Below are positions 1 through 7,913 of a DNA stretch of 64,000 bases, piece by piece. The stretch spans positions 1 through 64,000 of the forward strand of contig JANRLS010000079.1 of assembly GCA_033762315.1 (NCBI GenBank), read 5' to 3'. The translations under genes and the position numbers were made by a program. Within the stretch, counting starts at the first letter, position 1. Each line of letters begins with the position of its first letter. Under the pieces are notes generated by a model that ran no database searches, was not told the DNA's origin, and saw only the letters and a program-made list of their open reading frames with translations. Origin of the DNA: CAYLLN01 sp033762315 (GTDB taxonomy: Bacteria > Planctomycetota > Planctomycetia > Pirellulales > Pirellulaceae).

Positions 1-1
1 C

Positions 2-289
2 CGTGGAACCATCGCCTGCGAGTTCACTTGCGACGAAGGAGAATTTCGGGCATGGGTCGCAGCAAGAATTGGGTCTCTGGAGTCGGATGCCGCAAACGTT
101 CCGATTCGCACGATCACTGCGCCGTACACAATTCAGCGCTACTTCGCCTTGCGGCGCGATCTAACCGGGCCAGAATCAATCACGATTACCAAGGGGCTGT
201 TCTATAACTGGGCGTGCGAAGATCGAGGCGTGTACGCGGCTTACGATAGCACCACAGGTCGAGCGTATCACTATCGGCACTCCCATTGA
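2..289 (+). CDS. hypothetical protein, C-terminal part (5' end outside window)
   Basis: The frame is open from the first bases of the window and ends at TGA 287-289, leaving 95 residues; the start lies upstream of the window. I chose this frame because its composition is protein-like (mixed charged and aromatic residues, ending YHYRHSH), whereas the neighbouring frame ends in a short Arg-rich run. No known domain is recognisable. It converges with the UbiA-type gene, 20 bp away. Its lower GC than most genes here is compatible with an accessory gene, but too little is visible to assign a function. Confidence 0.5.
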   Translation, partial: RGTIACEFTCDEGEFRAWVAARIGSLESDAANVPIRTITAPYTIQRYFALRRDLTGPESITITKGLFYNWACEDRGVYAAYDSTTGRAYHYRHSH

Positions 290-309
290 GTGTCGCGCCC
301 AACTCAGCG

Positions 310-1278
310 TCACGTCGAATAGACCCACCGCCCGAGCAGCAGGGCGGGCACGAGCAGCAGGGCGATGGCAAAGCCATAGTAGCCGGCGGGGCCGGTCGCC
401 GCACAAATCGCGGCATCGAGCCAGATGATGGACAGAATAGCGTGCTTGACGGCGACTTGCACGCGGCCGGGACTGGGATCGACCACCGCCATCAGGCTGC
501 GGCGAAGGACCGTCAGGATCAATAGGGCGAGTAAGAGCCAATAAAACTCGGCCCGCAGCCGCAGCTCGGCATATTGCCCGGCCACGCCAAGCACAGCGAC
601 GCCGGCAGACATCACCGCCATTGCCGCGATCAATTGCCACGCGCGGCTCGATTCCGCTTCTTGCCGGGCGAACCACGTGACGCCCACGATGTACACGCCA
701 ATGCCGGCGGCGGTGAGCCATTGAAACGTGTCGTATCCCAATCGCGAATCCGGCAGCACGAACTGGGCCAGGCTCAGGCCGAGCAGCACATTCGCGAAGC
801 GGCAGGCCCCCATGCCGATGGGCCCAAGCGGCGTCCGCTTGAGGAAGGCGTTGTAAGCCACCACCAGCACCGCGAGCACCGTGCCCACCGCGCCGCTGCG
901 CCACGGCAGGGCCGCTTCGCGGGCGAAGGCGAGGCCCGCCAGCCAGGCAAAAGCGACTCCCAGAATCAAGAGCAGCCAGCCGAAGGCCCGCGCCAGGGGA
1001 AACGGAATCCGACCGCTGGGCAACGGTCGCTCGGGCCGCTCGCGGCGGTCGATTTCGACGTCGAACACGTCGTTCAGCACCATGCCGGCGGTGTACAGCA
1101 AGGCCGACGCCGCCGCGATGCAGATGAACGCCCCCAGTGGCTCGAGCGATTGCCGGCTGACGGCGAAACCCATCGTCACATCGGCCAGGGCCGTGAAGAC
1201 GTTCGGCAAGCGCATCAAGCGCAGCCAGGAAAGCAGCGGGGAAGGGGGATGGACGGCGGGAGTGGATTCGTCGGACAC
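310..1278 (-). CDS. UbiA family prenyltransferase
   Basis: This is an integral membrane prenyltransferase of the UbiA superfamily (322 residues), which transfers a polyprenyl chain to an aromatic or other acceptor. The first Asp-rich motif is clear: N69-D70-x-x-D73-x-x-x-D77 followed by RRERPERPLPSG. About eight or nine hydrophobic segments fill the rest. The usual second Asp-rich motif is not obvious; a segment reading FARQEAESS sits in that loop, so the acceptor cannot be named. I chose a GTG start (VSDEST...) because the longer frame runs back into the desaturase gene. It is last in a minus-strand operon with the desaturase (38 bp gap) and the RRM gene. Quinone, carotenoid or lipid-tail roles are all possible. 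Confidence 0.85.
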   Translation of the reverse strand: MSDESTPAVHPPSPLLSWLRLMRLPNVFTALADVTMGFAVSRQSLEPLGAFICIAAASALLYTAGMVLNDVFDVEIDRRERPERPLPSGRIPFPLARAFGWLLLILGVAFAWLAGLAFAREAALPWRSGAVGTVLAVLVVAYNAFLKRTPLGPIGMGACRFANVLLGLSLAQFVLPDSRLGYDTFQWLTAAGIGVYIVGVTWFARQEAESSRAWQLIAAMAVMSAGVAVLGVAGQYAELRLRAEFYWLLLALLILTVLRRSLMAVVDPSPGRVQVAVKHAILSIIWLDAAICAATGPAGYYGFAIALLLVPALLLGRWVYST

Positions 1279-1316
1279 AGCAGGATTGTACACGACAGAC
1301 GAGTCGCCTGCCCACG

Positions 1317-2315
1317 TTAGGAGGCGAGTCGCTTGGCGGCGATGGCGCTTTCGCTGGGGAGCCGCACATTCCAGGCCAGGCCAACCAGTTGCATCCCTCG
1401 AATGATGAGCCAACTGGTGTCGAATTGCCACCAGGCGAGGCCGTGCCGGGCGGAAGTGGGGAAAGCGTGATGCGTGTTATGCCACCCTTCGCCGTGCCCC
1501 AAGAGGCCGCAGAGCCAGTTGTTGCGCGAATCGTCGTGCGAAGCGAATTCCTTCCGGCCGAAGACGTGGCAAATCGAGTTGATCGACCAGGTAATGTGGT
1601 GCGTGATGAACACCCGCACGAGGCCCCCCCACAGAAAGCCGAGCAGCGCCCCTTGCCAGGTCATCGTCGCCAGGCCGCCGATCAGCGTCGGAATTCCCAA
1701 GCTGAGCGGCACCCAGAGGTAATAGAAACGATCGACCGTGACGAGGGCCTTATCGGCCAATAAATCCGGCACATAACGCTGCAAATCGGGCGAGCTCCAG
1801 TAGCCCGTGAAGAGCCAGCCGGTTTGGGCATACCACAGGCCGCGGAGCGAGTTCCACCAGCCAGTGCCGTGCAGGTGGGGCGAATGTGGGTCGCCCGGCA
1901 GGTCGCTGAATTCGTGGTGGCGGCGATGGACCGCGCACCAGACGAGGGGCGAACCCTCGATGGAGAGGGCGCCGAGCGTCATCCAGACCAGCTTGACCCA
2001 GCGATAAGTGTCGAACGAGCGGTGCGTCAACAAACGATGAAAGCCGACGGTGATCCCCAGGCCCGTCGCCAGCCAGCCGCCGATCAAGAGGCCCAGGTAG
2101 AGCCAGCCCATGAAGCCCCACCGCCACGCCAGCGCAATGGCAACCACGCAACCGACAAACGGCAGGACGACGGCAATCGCCATCGTCAGCTTGTGTGTCC
2201 AGGGTGCCGGGGGAAACTCGGGCCGGGCGGGAGTCGCCATCCGCCCGCCGCCCGCCAGAGATTTGCGGCCGGGGGCGGGCTGGCGTCGTTGTCGGCGTTT
2301 GGTTTTGGCAGCCAT
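1317..2315 (-). CDS. acyl-CoA/fatty acid desaturase (delta-9 type)
   Basis: This is a membrane di-iron desaturase of 332 residues that introduces a cis double bond into acyl chains, probably at delta-9. All three histidine boxes are present: HRLLTHRS (HxxxxH), HRRHHE (HxxHH) and HNTHHAF (HxxHH), separated by paired hydrophobic segments as in SCD/DesC-type enzymes. The N-terminus, MAAKTKRRQRRQ, is basic and cytosolic. I chose ATG 2315 because the longer frame reads antiparallel through the Gly-codon tail of the RRM gene and gives only Ala/Val/Met low complexity. It begins 22 bp after the RRM stop, so the two are almost certainly cotranscribed, with UbiA following. Cold induction of desaturases is well known in other bacteria; here it is only an inference from the RRM neighbour. 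Confidence 0.93.
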   Translation of the reverse strand: MAAKTKRRQRRQPAPGRKSLAGGGRMATPARPEFPPAPWTHKLTMAIAVVLPFVGCVVAIALAWRWGFMGWLYLGLLIGGWLATGLGITVGFHRLLTHRSFDTYRWVKLVWMTLGALSIEGSPLVWCAVHRRHHEFSDLPGDPHSPHLHGTGWWNSLRGLWYAQTGWLFTGYWSSPDLQRYVPDLLADKALVTVDRFYYLWVPLSLGIPTLIGGLATMTWQGALLGFLWGGLVRVFITHHITWSINSICHVFGRKEFASHDDSRNNWLCGLLGHGEGWHNTHHAFPTSARHGLAWWQFDTSWLIIRGMQLVGLAWNVRLPSESAIAAKRLAS

Positions 2316-2337
2316 GATAAGTGCGTCACCGAATCGC

Positions 2338-2778
2338 CTAGTACCGGCGACCCCCTTCGCGGCCGCCGTACCCGCCGCCGCCGTAACCACCGCCACCGCC
2401 ACCACCACCACCACCATCTCCTCCGCGGCCGCCGCCACCGCGACCACCATAGCCGCCACCGCCGCCGCCATAACCACCACCGCCTCCTCCACCGCCTCCA
2501 TATCCGCCGCGGCCGCCACCGCCGCGCTGCTCGCGCTCGCGGGCTTCGTTCACCACCAGGGGGCGGCCGTTGCAATCCGTGCCGTTCAGCGCGTTGATGG
2601 CCGGCTCCATGTCAGCTTCGCTAGCCATTTGCACGAAACCGAAGCCACGCGAGCGGCCGGTGTCGCGATCCATGATGACCTCGGCGGACGCGACTTCGCC
2701 ATAGGTTTTGAAGAGATTTTCAAGGTCCGTGTTGGAATACGCCCAGGGCAAATTGCCCACATAAATCCGCTTAGCCAC
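2338..2778 (-). CDS. RRM RNA-binding protein with Gly-rich tail
   Basis: This is a small RNA-binding protein (146 residues) with one RNA recognition motif at about residues 2-80: RNP2 is IYVGNL and RNP1 is RGFGFVQM. A C-terminal tail follows, built almost only of Gly with Tyr and Arg (GGYGGGG-type repeats, about residues 93-146), resembling the cold-inducible Rbp proteins of cyanobacteria and eukaryotic GRPs. I chose GTG 2778 because AAGGA lies 9 bases upstream and the protein then opens in the family manner (AKRIYVGNLPW). It is first in an operon with the desaturase and UbiA genes and divergent from aceE. Its likely role is an RNA chaperone or translation modulator in the cytosol. Confidence 0.93.
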   Translation of the reverse strand: MAKRIYVGNLPWAYSNTDLENLFKTYGEVASAEVIMDRDTGRSRGFGFVQMASEADMEPAINALNGTDCNGRPLVVNEAREREQRGGGGRGGYGGGGGGGGGYGGGGGGYGGRGGGGRGGDGGGGGGGGGGYGGGGYGGREGGRRY

Positions 2779-3223
2779 TGCGACAAATCCTTGCACCAAA
2801 AGACACAGAAACACCTAACAGTTGCCCGGCCTGCGAAAGACGGCGGGGCGTGCAAGGAAGTCGGAAACCAACCACCAGCGAGCGGACCGCCAACCTCCGG
2901 CGAGGTCGGCAACTGTTCACAATTCACGAACTATAGTCCCCTCCCAATTGCCCCGAAAGGGCCGGTCGGCGGATTTCCGCACGAAGTCTGGGCAAACCAT
3001 CACTTCACCGCCAAGGACACCTTTACTTGGACAGATTCCGCGCAGACAATGTATTAGCCGAAACGGATGTAGCACCTGGCCCGGGGCGGACGGTGCCCGG
3101 AGCCGACGTGAGCCTGCCTTGCCGGAGGGCAATGGCGGGTTTTTTCCCATTCCGCCCCTCTTTGTTGACTCGACGGGGAGATAGGTTTACCTAGCTTCCG
3201 CGCCCGTCTCGCAGGTTCCCCTC
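2779..3223. promoter_or_regulatory. divergent intergenic region between RRM operon and aceE
   Basis: This 445 bp gap separates two divergent transcription units, so it should hold both promoters and, for a cold-type RRM gene, possibly a long leader RNA. I see a TTGACT hexamer at 3165-3170 on the plus strand but no convincing -10 at the right spacing. The only open frames are short shadows. No ribosome binding site stronger than AGG precedes the aceE ATG. No repeat or hairpin of note was found. Confidence 0.4.
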
Positions 3224-5962
3224 ATGTCTGATGCCAATCTCGAAGCTGCCGCCCAAGAGACCGAAGCCCTTGCCGACGAGCCACTCAACGGCCAACCGGT
3301 CCCCGCGCTCGACCTTGATCCGGTGGAAACGCAAGAGTGGCTCGATTCGCTGGCCTATGTGCTCGGCACCAAGGGTCCCGAGCGCGTGCGCTATCTCCTT
3401 TCGGTGCTCGAAAACGAAGCCTCGGAGAAGGGGGTGAGTGTTTCGCGCCCGCTCAACACCCCCTACATCAATACGATTCCCAAAAGCCGCCAGCCGCGTT
3501 ATCCGGGCAATCGCGAGTTGGAGCGGCGGATCAAGAGCATCATCCGTTGGAACGCGATGGCGATGGTCCATCGGGCCAACAAGCACTATGACGGTCTTGG
3601 CGGGCACATCAGCACGTTTGCCTCGTCCGCCACGCTGTATGAAGTGGGCTACAACCATTTCTTTCGCGGCCGCGGCGACGATGGCTACAGCGGCGACCTC
3701 ATCTATTTCCAAGGGCATGCCTCGCCCGGCATGTATTCGCGGGCTTTTTTGGAAGGCCGCCTGAGCGAAGAGAACCTGGAGCATTTCCGCCGCGAGCTGC
3801 AGCCAACGCGCGGGCTTTCCAGCTATCCGCATCCCTGGCTAATGCCCGATTTCTGGGAATTCCCCACGGTTTCGATGGGCCTGGGGCCGATCATGGCCAT
3901 CTATCAGGCCCGGTTCAACGAATACCTGAAGGATCGGGGAATCAAAGATACCACCGGGCGCAAAGTTTGGGCCTTCCTCGGCGATGGCGAATGCGACGAA
4001 CCGGAGACGCTCGGCGCGATCACCCTCGCTGGCCGCGAAAAGCTCGACAACCTGATCTTCGTCATCAATTGCAACTTGCAGCGGCTGGATGGCCCGGTCC
4101 GTGGCAACGGCAAGATCATTCAAGAGCTGGAAGGGCTGTTCCGCGGCGCTGGCTGGAACGTGATCAAGGTCGTTTGGGGAGACGACTGGGATCCGCTCTT
4201 AGAGCAAGACGAAACGGGCCTCTTGGTGAAGCGGATGGAGGAGGTGGTCGATGGGCAGTATCAGAAGTACATCGTGATGCCCGGCTCGTACATTCGCGAG
4301 GATTTCTTCGGCAAATACCCGGAACTGGCAAAGCTGGTCGAAAACTACACCGACGAGAAGCTGGTCAAGCTCCGCCGCGGCGGCCACGATCCCGAGAAGG
4401 TCTATGCCGCCTATGCCGAGGCGGTCGCGTCGAAAGATCGTCCGACGGTGATCCTTGCGAAAACGGTCAAAGGCTATGGCCTGGGGGAAGCGGGCGAAGG
4501 GCGGAACATCGCCCACAACAACAAAAAGCTCAACGAAGAAGAGCTGCTCGAATTTCGCACCCGCTTTGGCATCCCAATTTCCGATAGCGAAGTGGCCGAA
4601 GCCCCGTTCTACAAGCCCCCGGCCGGCAGCGCGGAGATGAAATACCTGGCGGAGCGGCGGAAGGCGCTGGGTGGCCCAACCCCCAGCCGGCCGACCGCGC
4701 ATCCGAAAACCGAAACCCCCAAGCTGGCCGACTACAAGGAGTTTCTCGGCGGCAGCCAGGGGAAAGAGATGTCTACCACGATGGGCTTCGTCCGCCTGCT
4801 GCGCAAACTGTGCAAAGACAAACAGGTAGGCAAATACGTCGTGCCGATCGTCCCCGACGAATCGCGCACCTTCGGCATGGAGGGGATGTTCGCCGAAATC
4901 GGCATCTATTCGCATGTCGGCCAGCTTTATGAGCCGGTCGATTCGCACATTCTGGCGAAATATAAGGAATCGGAGAACGGCCAGATTCTCGAAGAGGGGA
5001 TCACCGAAGCCGGCTCCATGAGCAGCTTCAATGCGGCGGGCACGGCGTATAGCTCGCACGGCATCAACATGATTCCGTTTTTCATCTACTACTCGATGTT
5101 CGGCTTCCAGCGAATTGGCGACCTGATCTGGGCCGCTCAAGACATGCGGGCCAAGGGCTTTTTGATCGGCGGCACCGCCGGCCGAACCACGCTCAACGGC
5201 GAAGGACTGCAGCATCAAGACGGCCATAGCCTGCTCAATGCCATCGCCTTCCCCAACGTGCGGGCCTACGACCCGGCTTATGCCTATGAAATGGCGGTCA
5301 TCATTTTGGACGGCATGAAGCGGCTGTACGAAGACGGCGAAACCGCCATCTACTACCTGATGGCCGGAAACGAGAACTATATCCACCCCGAAATGCCCGC
5401 CGGCATCGAGCAGGGCATCGTGAACGGGATGTACAAGTTCAAAACGCGCGCCGTCGATAACGCCCGCGCCAAGGTGAACCTCTTCGGCAGCGGGGCCATC
5501 CTGCGTTATGCGGAAATGGCTCAGGAAATGCTCGCCGAGAAGTACGGCATCGCCTCGAACTTGTGGAGCGCCACCAGCTATACCGAGCTGCGCCGCGATG
5601 CCCACCAGTGCGAGCGCTGGAACATGCTCCACCCCGATCAGCCCGCCAAAAAGAGCTACGTCGAAGAGCTGCTCGCCGGCGAAGAGGGGCTGTTCATCGC
5701 CGCCTCCGATTATGTCCGCGCCCTACCGGAGCAAATTGCCCGCTGGGTGCCCGGAGAGCTCTATGCCCTCGGCACCGACGGCATGGGGCGCAGTGAAACC
5801 CGCGAAGCCCTCCGCCGACACTTCGAGGTCGATGCCGAGTGCATCGTCATCGCCACGCTTTATCGGCTCAGCCGGCGGGGCGTGGTCGAGGCGAGCGTCG
5901 TCGCCCATGCGATCAAAGACTTGGGCGTGAATCCCGAGAAGATCGATCCGTATTTCGCCTAA
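3224..5962 (+). CDS. aceE: pyruvate dehydrogenase E1 component, homodimeric type
   Basis: This thiamine-diphosphate enzyme decarboxylates pyruvate and reductively acetylates the lipoyl group of E2. At 912 residues it matches the single-chain (E. coli AceE) class, not the E1 alpha/beta class. The TPP/Mg motif begins at G253 (GDGECDEPE) and runs to INCNLQRLDGPVRGN. The N-terminal third carries the typical start of the family (NTPYINTIP, GGHISTFASSATLYEVG), and the C-terminal half has the transketolase-type pyrimidine domain (EEGITEAGSMSSFNAAGTAY). It is followed after 30 bp by a retropepsin-like gene and then by aceF, forming an apparent operon. No dihydrolipoamide dehydrogenase gene is adjacent. 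Confidence 0.97.
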   Translation: MSDANLEAAAQETEALADEPLNGQPVPALDLDPVETQEWLDSLAYVLGTKGPERVRYLLSVLENEASEKGVSVSRPLNTPYINTIPKSRQPRYPGNRELERRIKSIIRWNAMAMVHRANKHYDGLGGHISTFASSATLYEVGYNHFFRGRGDDGYSGDLIYFQGHASPGMYSRAFLEGRLSEENLEHFRRELQPTRGLSSYPHPWLMPDFWEFPTVSMGLGPIMAIYQARFNEYLKDRGIKDTTGRKVWAFLGDGECDEPETLGAITLAGREKLDNLIFVINCNLQRLDGPVRGNGKIIQELEGLFRGAGWNVIKVVWGDDWDPLLEQDETGLLVKRMEEVVDGQYQKYIVMPGSYIREDFFGKYPELAKLVENYTDEKLVKLRRGGHDPEKVYAAYAEAVASKDRPTVILAKTVKGYGLGEAGEGRNIAHNNKKLNEEELLEFRTRFGIPISDSEVAEAPFYKPPAGSAEMKYLAERRKALGGPTPSRPTAHPKTETPKLADYKEFLGGSQGKEMSTTMGFVRLLRKLCKDKQVGKYVVPIVPDESRTFGMEGMFAEIGIYSHVGQLYEPVDSHILAKYKESENGQILEEGITEAGSMSSFNAAGTAYSSHGINMIPFFIYYSMFGFQRIGDLIWAAQDMRAKGFLIGGTAGRTTLNGEGLQHQDGHSLLNAIAFPNVRAYDPAYAYEMAVIILDGMKRLYEDGETAIYYLMAGNENYIHPEMPAGIEQGIVNGMYKFKTRAVDNARAKVNLFGSGAILRYAEMAQEMLAEKYGIASNLWSATSYTELRRDAHQCERWNMLHPDQPAKKSYVEELLAGEEGLFIAASDYVRALPEQIARWVPGELYALGTDGMGRSETREALRRHFEVDAECIVIATLYRLSRRGVVEASVVAHAIKDLGVNPEKIDPYFA

Positions 5963-5992
5963 GTATCGGCCTGCCCGCACAGAGTTACGCAC

Positions 5993-6379
5993 ATGGGACG
6001 CCTCATCGCCTCCGTGACCATCGTCAATGCTTTGGATGAATCCAAGCGCTTGCGGTGCGATGCGCTGGTCGATACCGGGGCGTCGCACATGGTGTTGCCT
6101 TCCGCCTGGAAAGAGCGGTTAGGTCAACTGAAGTCGATCGAGACGCTGGAATTGGAGACCGCGACACAGACGATTGTCGAGGGAGAAGTCGTGGGCCCCG
6201 TCAAAATCCAGATCGAGGGTTTTCGACCCGTTTTCAGCGAAGTATTGTTCGTGGACGTGCAGCCCGCCGACGAAATTTACGAGCCGCTGCTGGGATACAT
6301 CCCGCTAGAACATTCGCAAGCTGCCGTCGATGTGCTCGGCCATCGCTTGCTTCATGCCAAACACATGGATCTCAAATAG
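5993..6379 (+). CDS. retropepsin-like (clan AA) aspartic protease domain protein
   Basis: This small single-domain protein (128 residues) has the signature of retroviral-type aspartic proteases: ALVDTGASHMVLP, in which DTGA holds the catalytic Asp at about residue 27. A second hydrophobic loop follows (YEPLLGYIPLEHS), where a Gly-Tyr replaces the usual ILG. Such proteins must dimerise to form an active site. There is no signal peptide, so it is predicted to be cytosolic. It lies between aceE (30 bp upstream) and aceF (56 bp downstream) on the same strand, an unusual place because E1 and E2 genes are normally adjacent. Bacterial members of this family are common but mostly uncharacterised; a direct role in the complex is speculation. 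Confidence 0.85.
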   Translation: MGRLIASVTIVNALDESKRLRCDALVDTGASHMVLPSAWKERLGQLKSIETLELETATQTIVEGEVVGPVKIQIEGFRPVFSEVLFVDVQPADEIYEPLLGYIPLEHSQAAVDVLGHRLLHAKHMDLK

Positions 6380-6435
6380 CCCATCGATTGATTGCAATTT
6401 TCACGCCCGCTTTTGCTCACAGCTGACTAATTCTC

Positions 6436-7806
6436 ATGGCCACCGACATCAAACTTCCCAACCTTGGCGACGGCGTGGACGACGGCGATATCCTCGAAGT
6501 GCTGGTCAAGCCGGGGGATGTCATCTCCAAGGACCAAGGCATCCTGGAAATCGAAACCGGCAAGGCGACGATGCAGGTCCCCAGCTCGGCGGCCGGCAAA
6601 GTGCTCAAGGTGCATGTCGCGTCGGGACAAAAAGTTTCCGTCGGCACGCTGCTTTTGACGCTCGAAGCGGCTGCCGCCAGCGGTGCCCCGCCCGTTCCCC
6701 CCAAGCCGGCGGCCCCCGCCGCAAAGCCGGCCGCGGTCGCTCCGCCCAAGCCAGCCCCGGCGGCTGTCGCTCCCGCCGCCCCCAAGCCCGCGCCTCCCAA
6801 GCCAGCCCCACCAGCTCCTGCGCCGCCAGCTCCACGGTCCTCCCCCAGCCCCCAGCCCCTCGCCCCCAGCCCCGCCCCGGTCGCCTTGGTCGAGCCAGCG
6901 TCCGATGGGGGCGTCGCCGCCGGCCCGGCAGTCCGCCGCTTTGCCCGCGAGGTCGGCGTCGATTTGGCCCGCGTCGCCGGCACCGGCCCCAGCGGCCGGA
7001 TCACCCGCGAGGACGTCCTCGCCGTCGTTCGCCAAACCAGCCAGCAAGCTGCCGCCAGCCCCGCCGGCAAAAAGGGCGGCACCGCCACCGCCCACGACCA
7101 GTGGGGGCCGATCCGCGTCGAGAAGATGCCCAAAATCCGCAAGGTAATCGCCGCCAAGATGCACGAATCTTGGATGACCTGCCCGCGCGTCACCAACTTC
7201 GACGATGCCGACGTCACCGAGCTCGAAAAAATCCGCGTCAGCAGCAAGGACGACTACGCGAAAAAGGGAATCAAGCTCACCAGTCTGCCCTTCGTCATCA
7301 AGGCGGTCGCCAGCGCCCTGCGCAACCATCCCACCATCAACGCCGCCGTCGATCCCGAGCAAGATCAGATCATTTATAAGGAGTATGTGAATATCGGCAT
7401 CGCGGTCGATACCGACCGGGGGCTCGTGGTGCCCAGCCTCCGCCGGGCCGACGAGCTGAGCATTGCCGACATCGCCCGCTCGCTCGCCGCCCTGGCCGAC
7501 AACGTCCGCGACGGCAGCTTCAGCCTGGCCGACCTGCAAGGGAGCACCTTCACCATCAGCAACCTCGGCGCGGTTGGCGGCACTTATAGCACGCCCATTA
7601 TCAACACCCCCGAAGTCGCCATCTTGCTCGTCGGCCGCTCGCGCAAAATGCCGGTCGTCGTCGATGACGAAATTGCCGTCCGGCTGATGATGCCCCTCTC
7701 GCTGGCCTACGACCACCGCCTCGTCGATGGCGCCACCGCCGCCCGCTTTCTGAACGACGTGATCGACTATCTCGAAGCCCCCAGCCGCCTGCTGCTCGCG
7801 CCGTGA
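6436..7806 (+). CDS. aceF: dihydrolipoamide acetyltransferase (PDH E2)
   Basis: This is the E2 core of the pyruvate dehydrogenase complex (456 residues); it transfers acetyl from lipoyl-lysine to CoA. One lipoyl domain occupies residues 1-78 with the modified lysine K43 in EIETGKATM. A long Ala-Pro-rich mobile linker follows (about 80-150), then the E1/E3-binding domain (about 165-200; VRRFAREVGVDLARVAGTG). The acetyltransferase domain spans about 225-456 and ends with the catalytic motif DHRLVDG, where H427 and D431 are present. It differs from E. coli E2, which has three lipoyl domains, and resembles single-lipoyl E2s. It is cotranscribed with aceE. Lipoylation could be supplied by the LplA-type gene at 27 kb. 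Confidence 0.96.
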   Translation: MATDIKLPNLGDGVDDGDILEVLVKPGDVISKDQGILEIETGKATMQVPSSAAGKVLKVHVASGQKVSVGTLLLTLEAAAASGAPPVPPKPAAPAAKPAAVAPPKPAPAAVAPAAPKPAPPKPAPPAPAPPAPRSSPSPQPLAPSPAPVALVEPASDGGVAAGPAVRRFAREVGVDLARVAGTGPSGRITREDVLAVVRQTSQQAAASPAGKKGGTATAHDQWGPIRVEKMPKIRKVIAAKMHESWMTCPRVTNFDDADVTELEKIRVSSKDDYAKKGIKLTSLPFVIKAVASALRNHPTINAAVDPEQDQIIYKEYVNIGIAVDTDRGLVVPSLRRADELSIADIARSLAALADNVRDGSFSLADLQGSTFTISNLGAVGGTYSTPIINTPEVAILLVGRSRKMPVVVDDEIAVRLMMPLSLAYDHRLVDGATAARFLNDVIDYLEAPSRLLLAP

Positions 7807-7861
7807 GTTGCGGAATGTGTCCATCGGCCACCGACCGCGAAACCACTCGTTGCAGCTAGTT

Positions 7862-7890
7862 TTGCAACCCCGCGCGGCCGCTGCTATGAT
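7862..7890 (+). promoter_or_regulatory. predicted sigma-70 promoter of the TPR-CHAT gene
   Basis: A TTGCAA hexamer (7862-7867) and a TATGAT hexamer (7885-7890) are separated by exactly 17 bp, the optimal spacing for a housekeeping promoter. Each hexamer matches consensus at five of six positions. The leader to the ATG at 7914 would be about 15-20 bases and contains GAGG six bases before the start. This supports separate transcription of the CHAT gene from aceF, whose stop lies 107 bp upstream of that start. Confidence 0.6.
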
Positions 7891-7913
7891 TGCGGTGAAC
7901 CGCGAGGTATGGC

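Noticed and set aside
176..1384. Long Arg/Ala-rich open frame opposite and overlapping the UbiA gene
   Set aside because: It is a high-GC shadow of the UbiA frame with no family features.
2186..2575. His- and Trp-rich open frames around the RRM tail
   Set aside because: They are other-frame readings of the Gly-codon repeats of the RRM protein; the repetition is a codon artefact.
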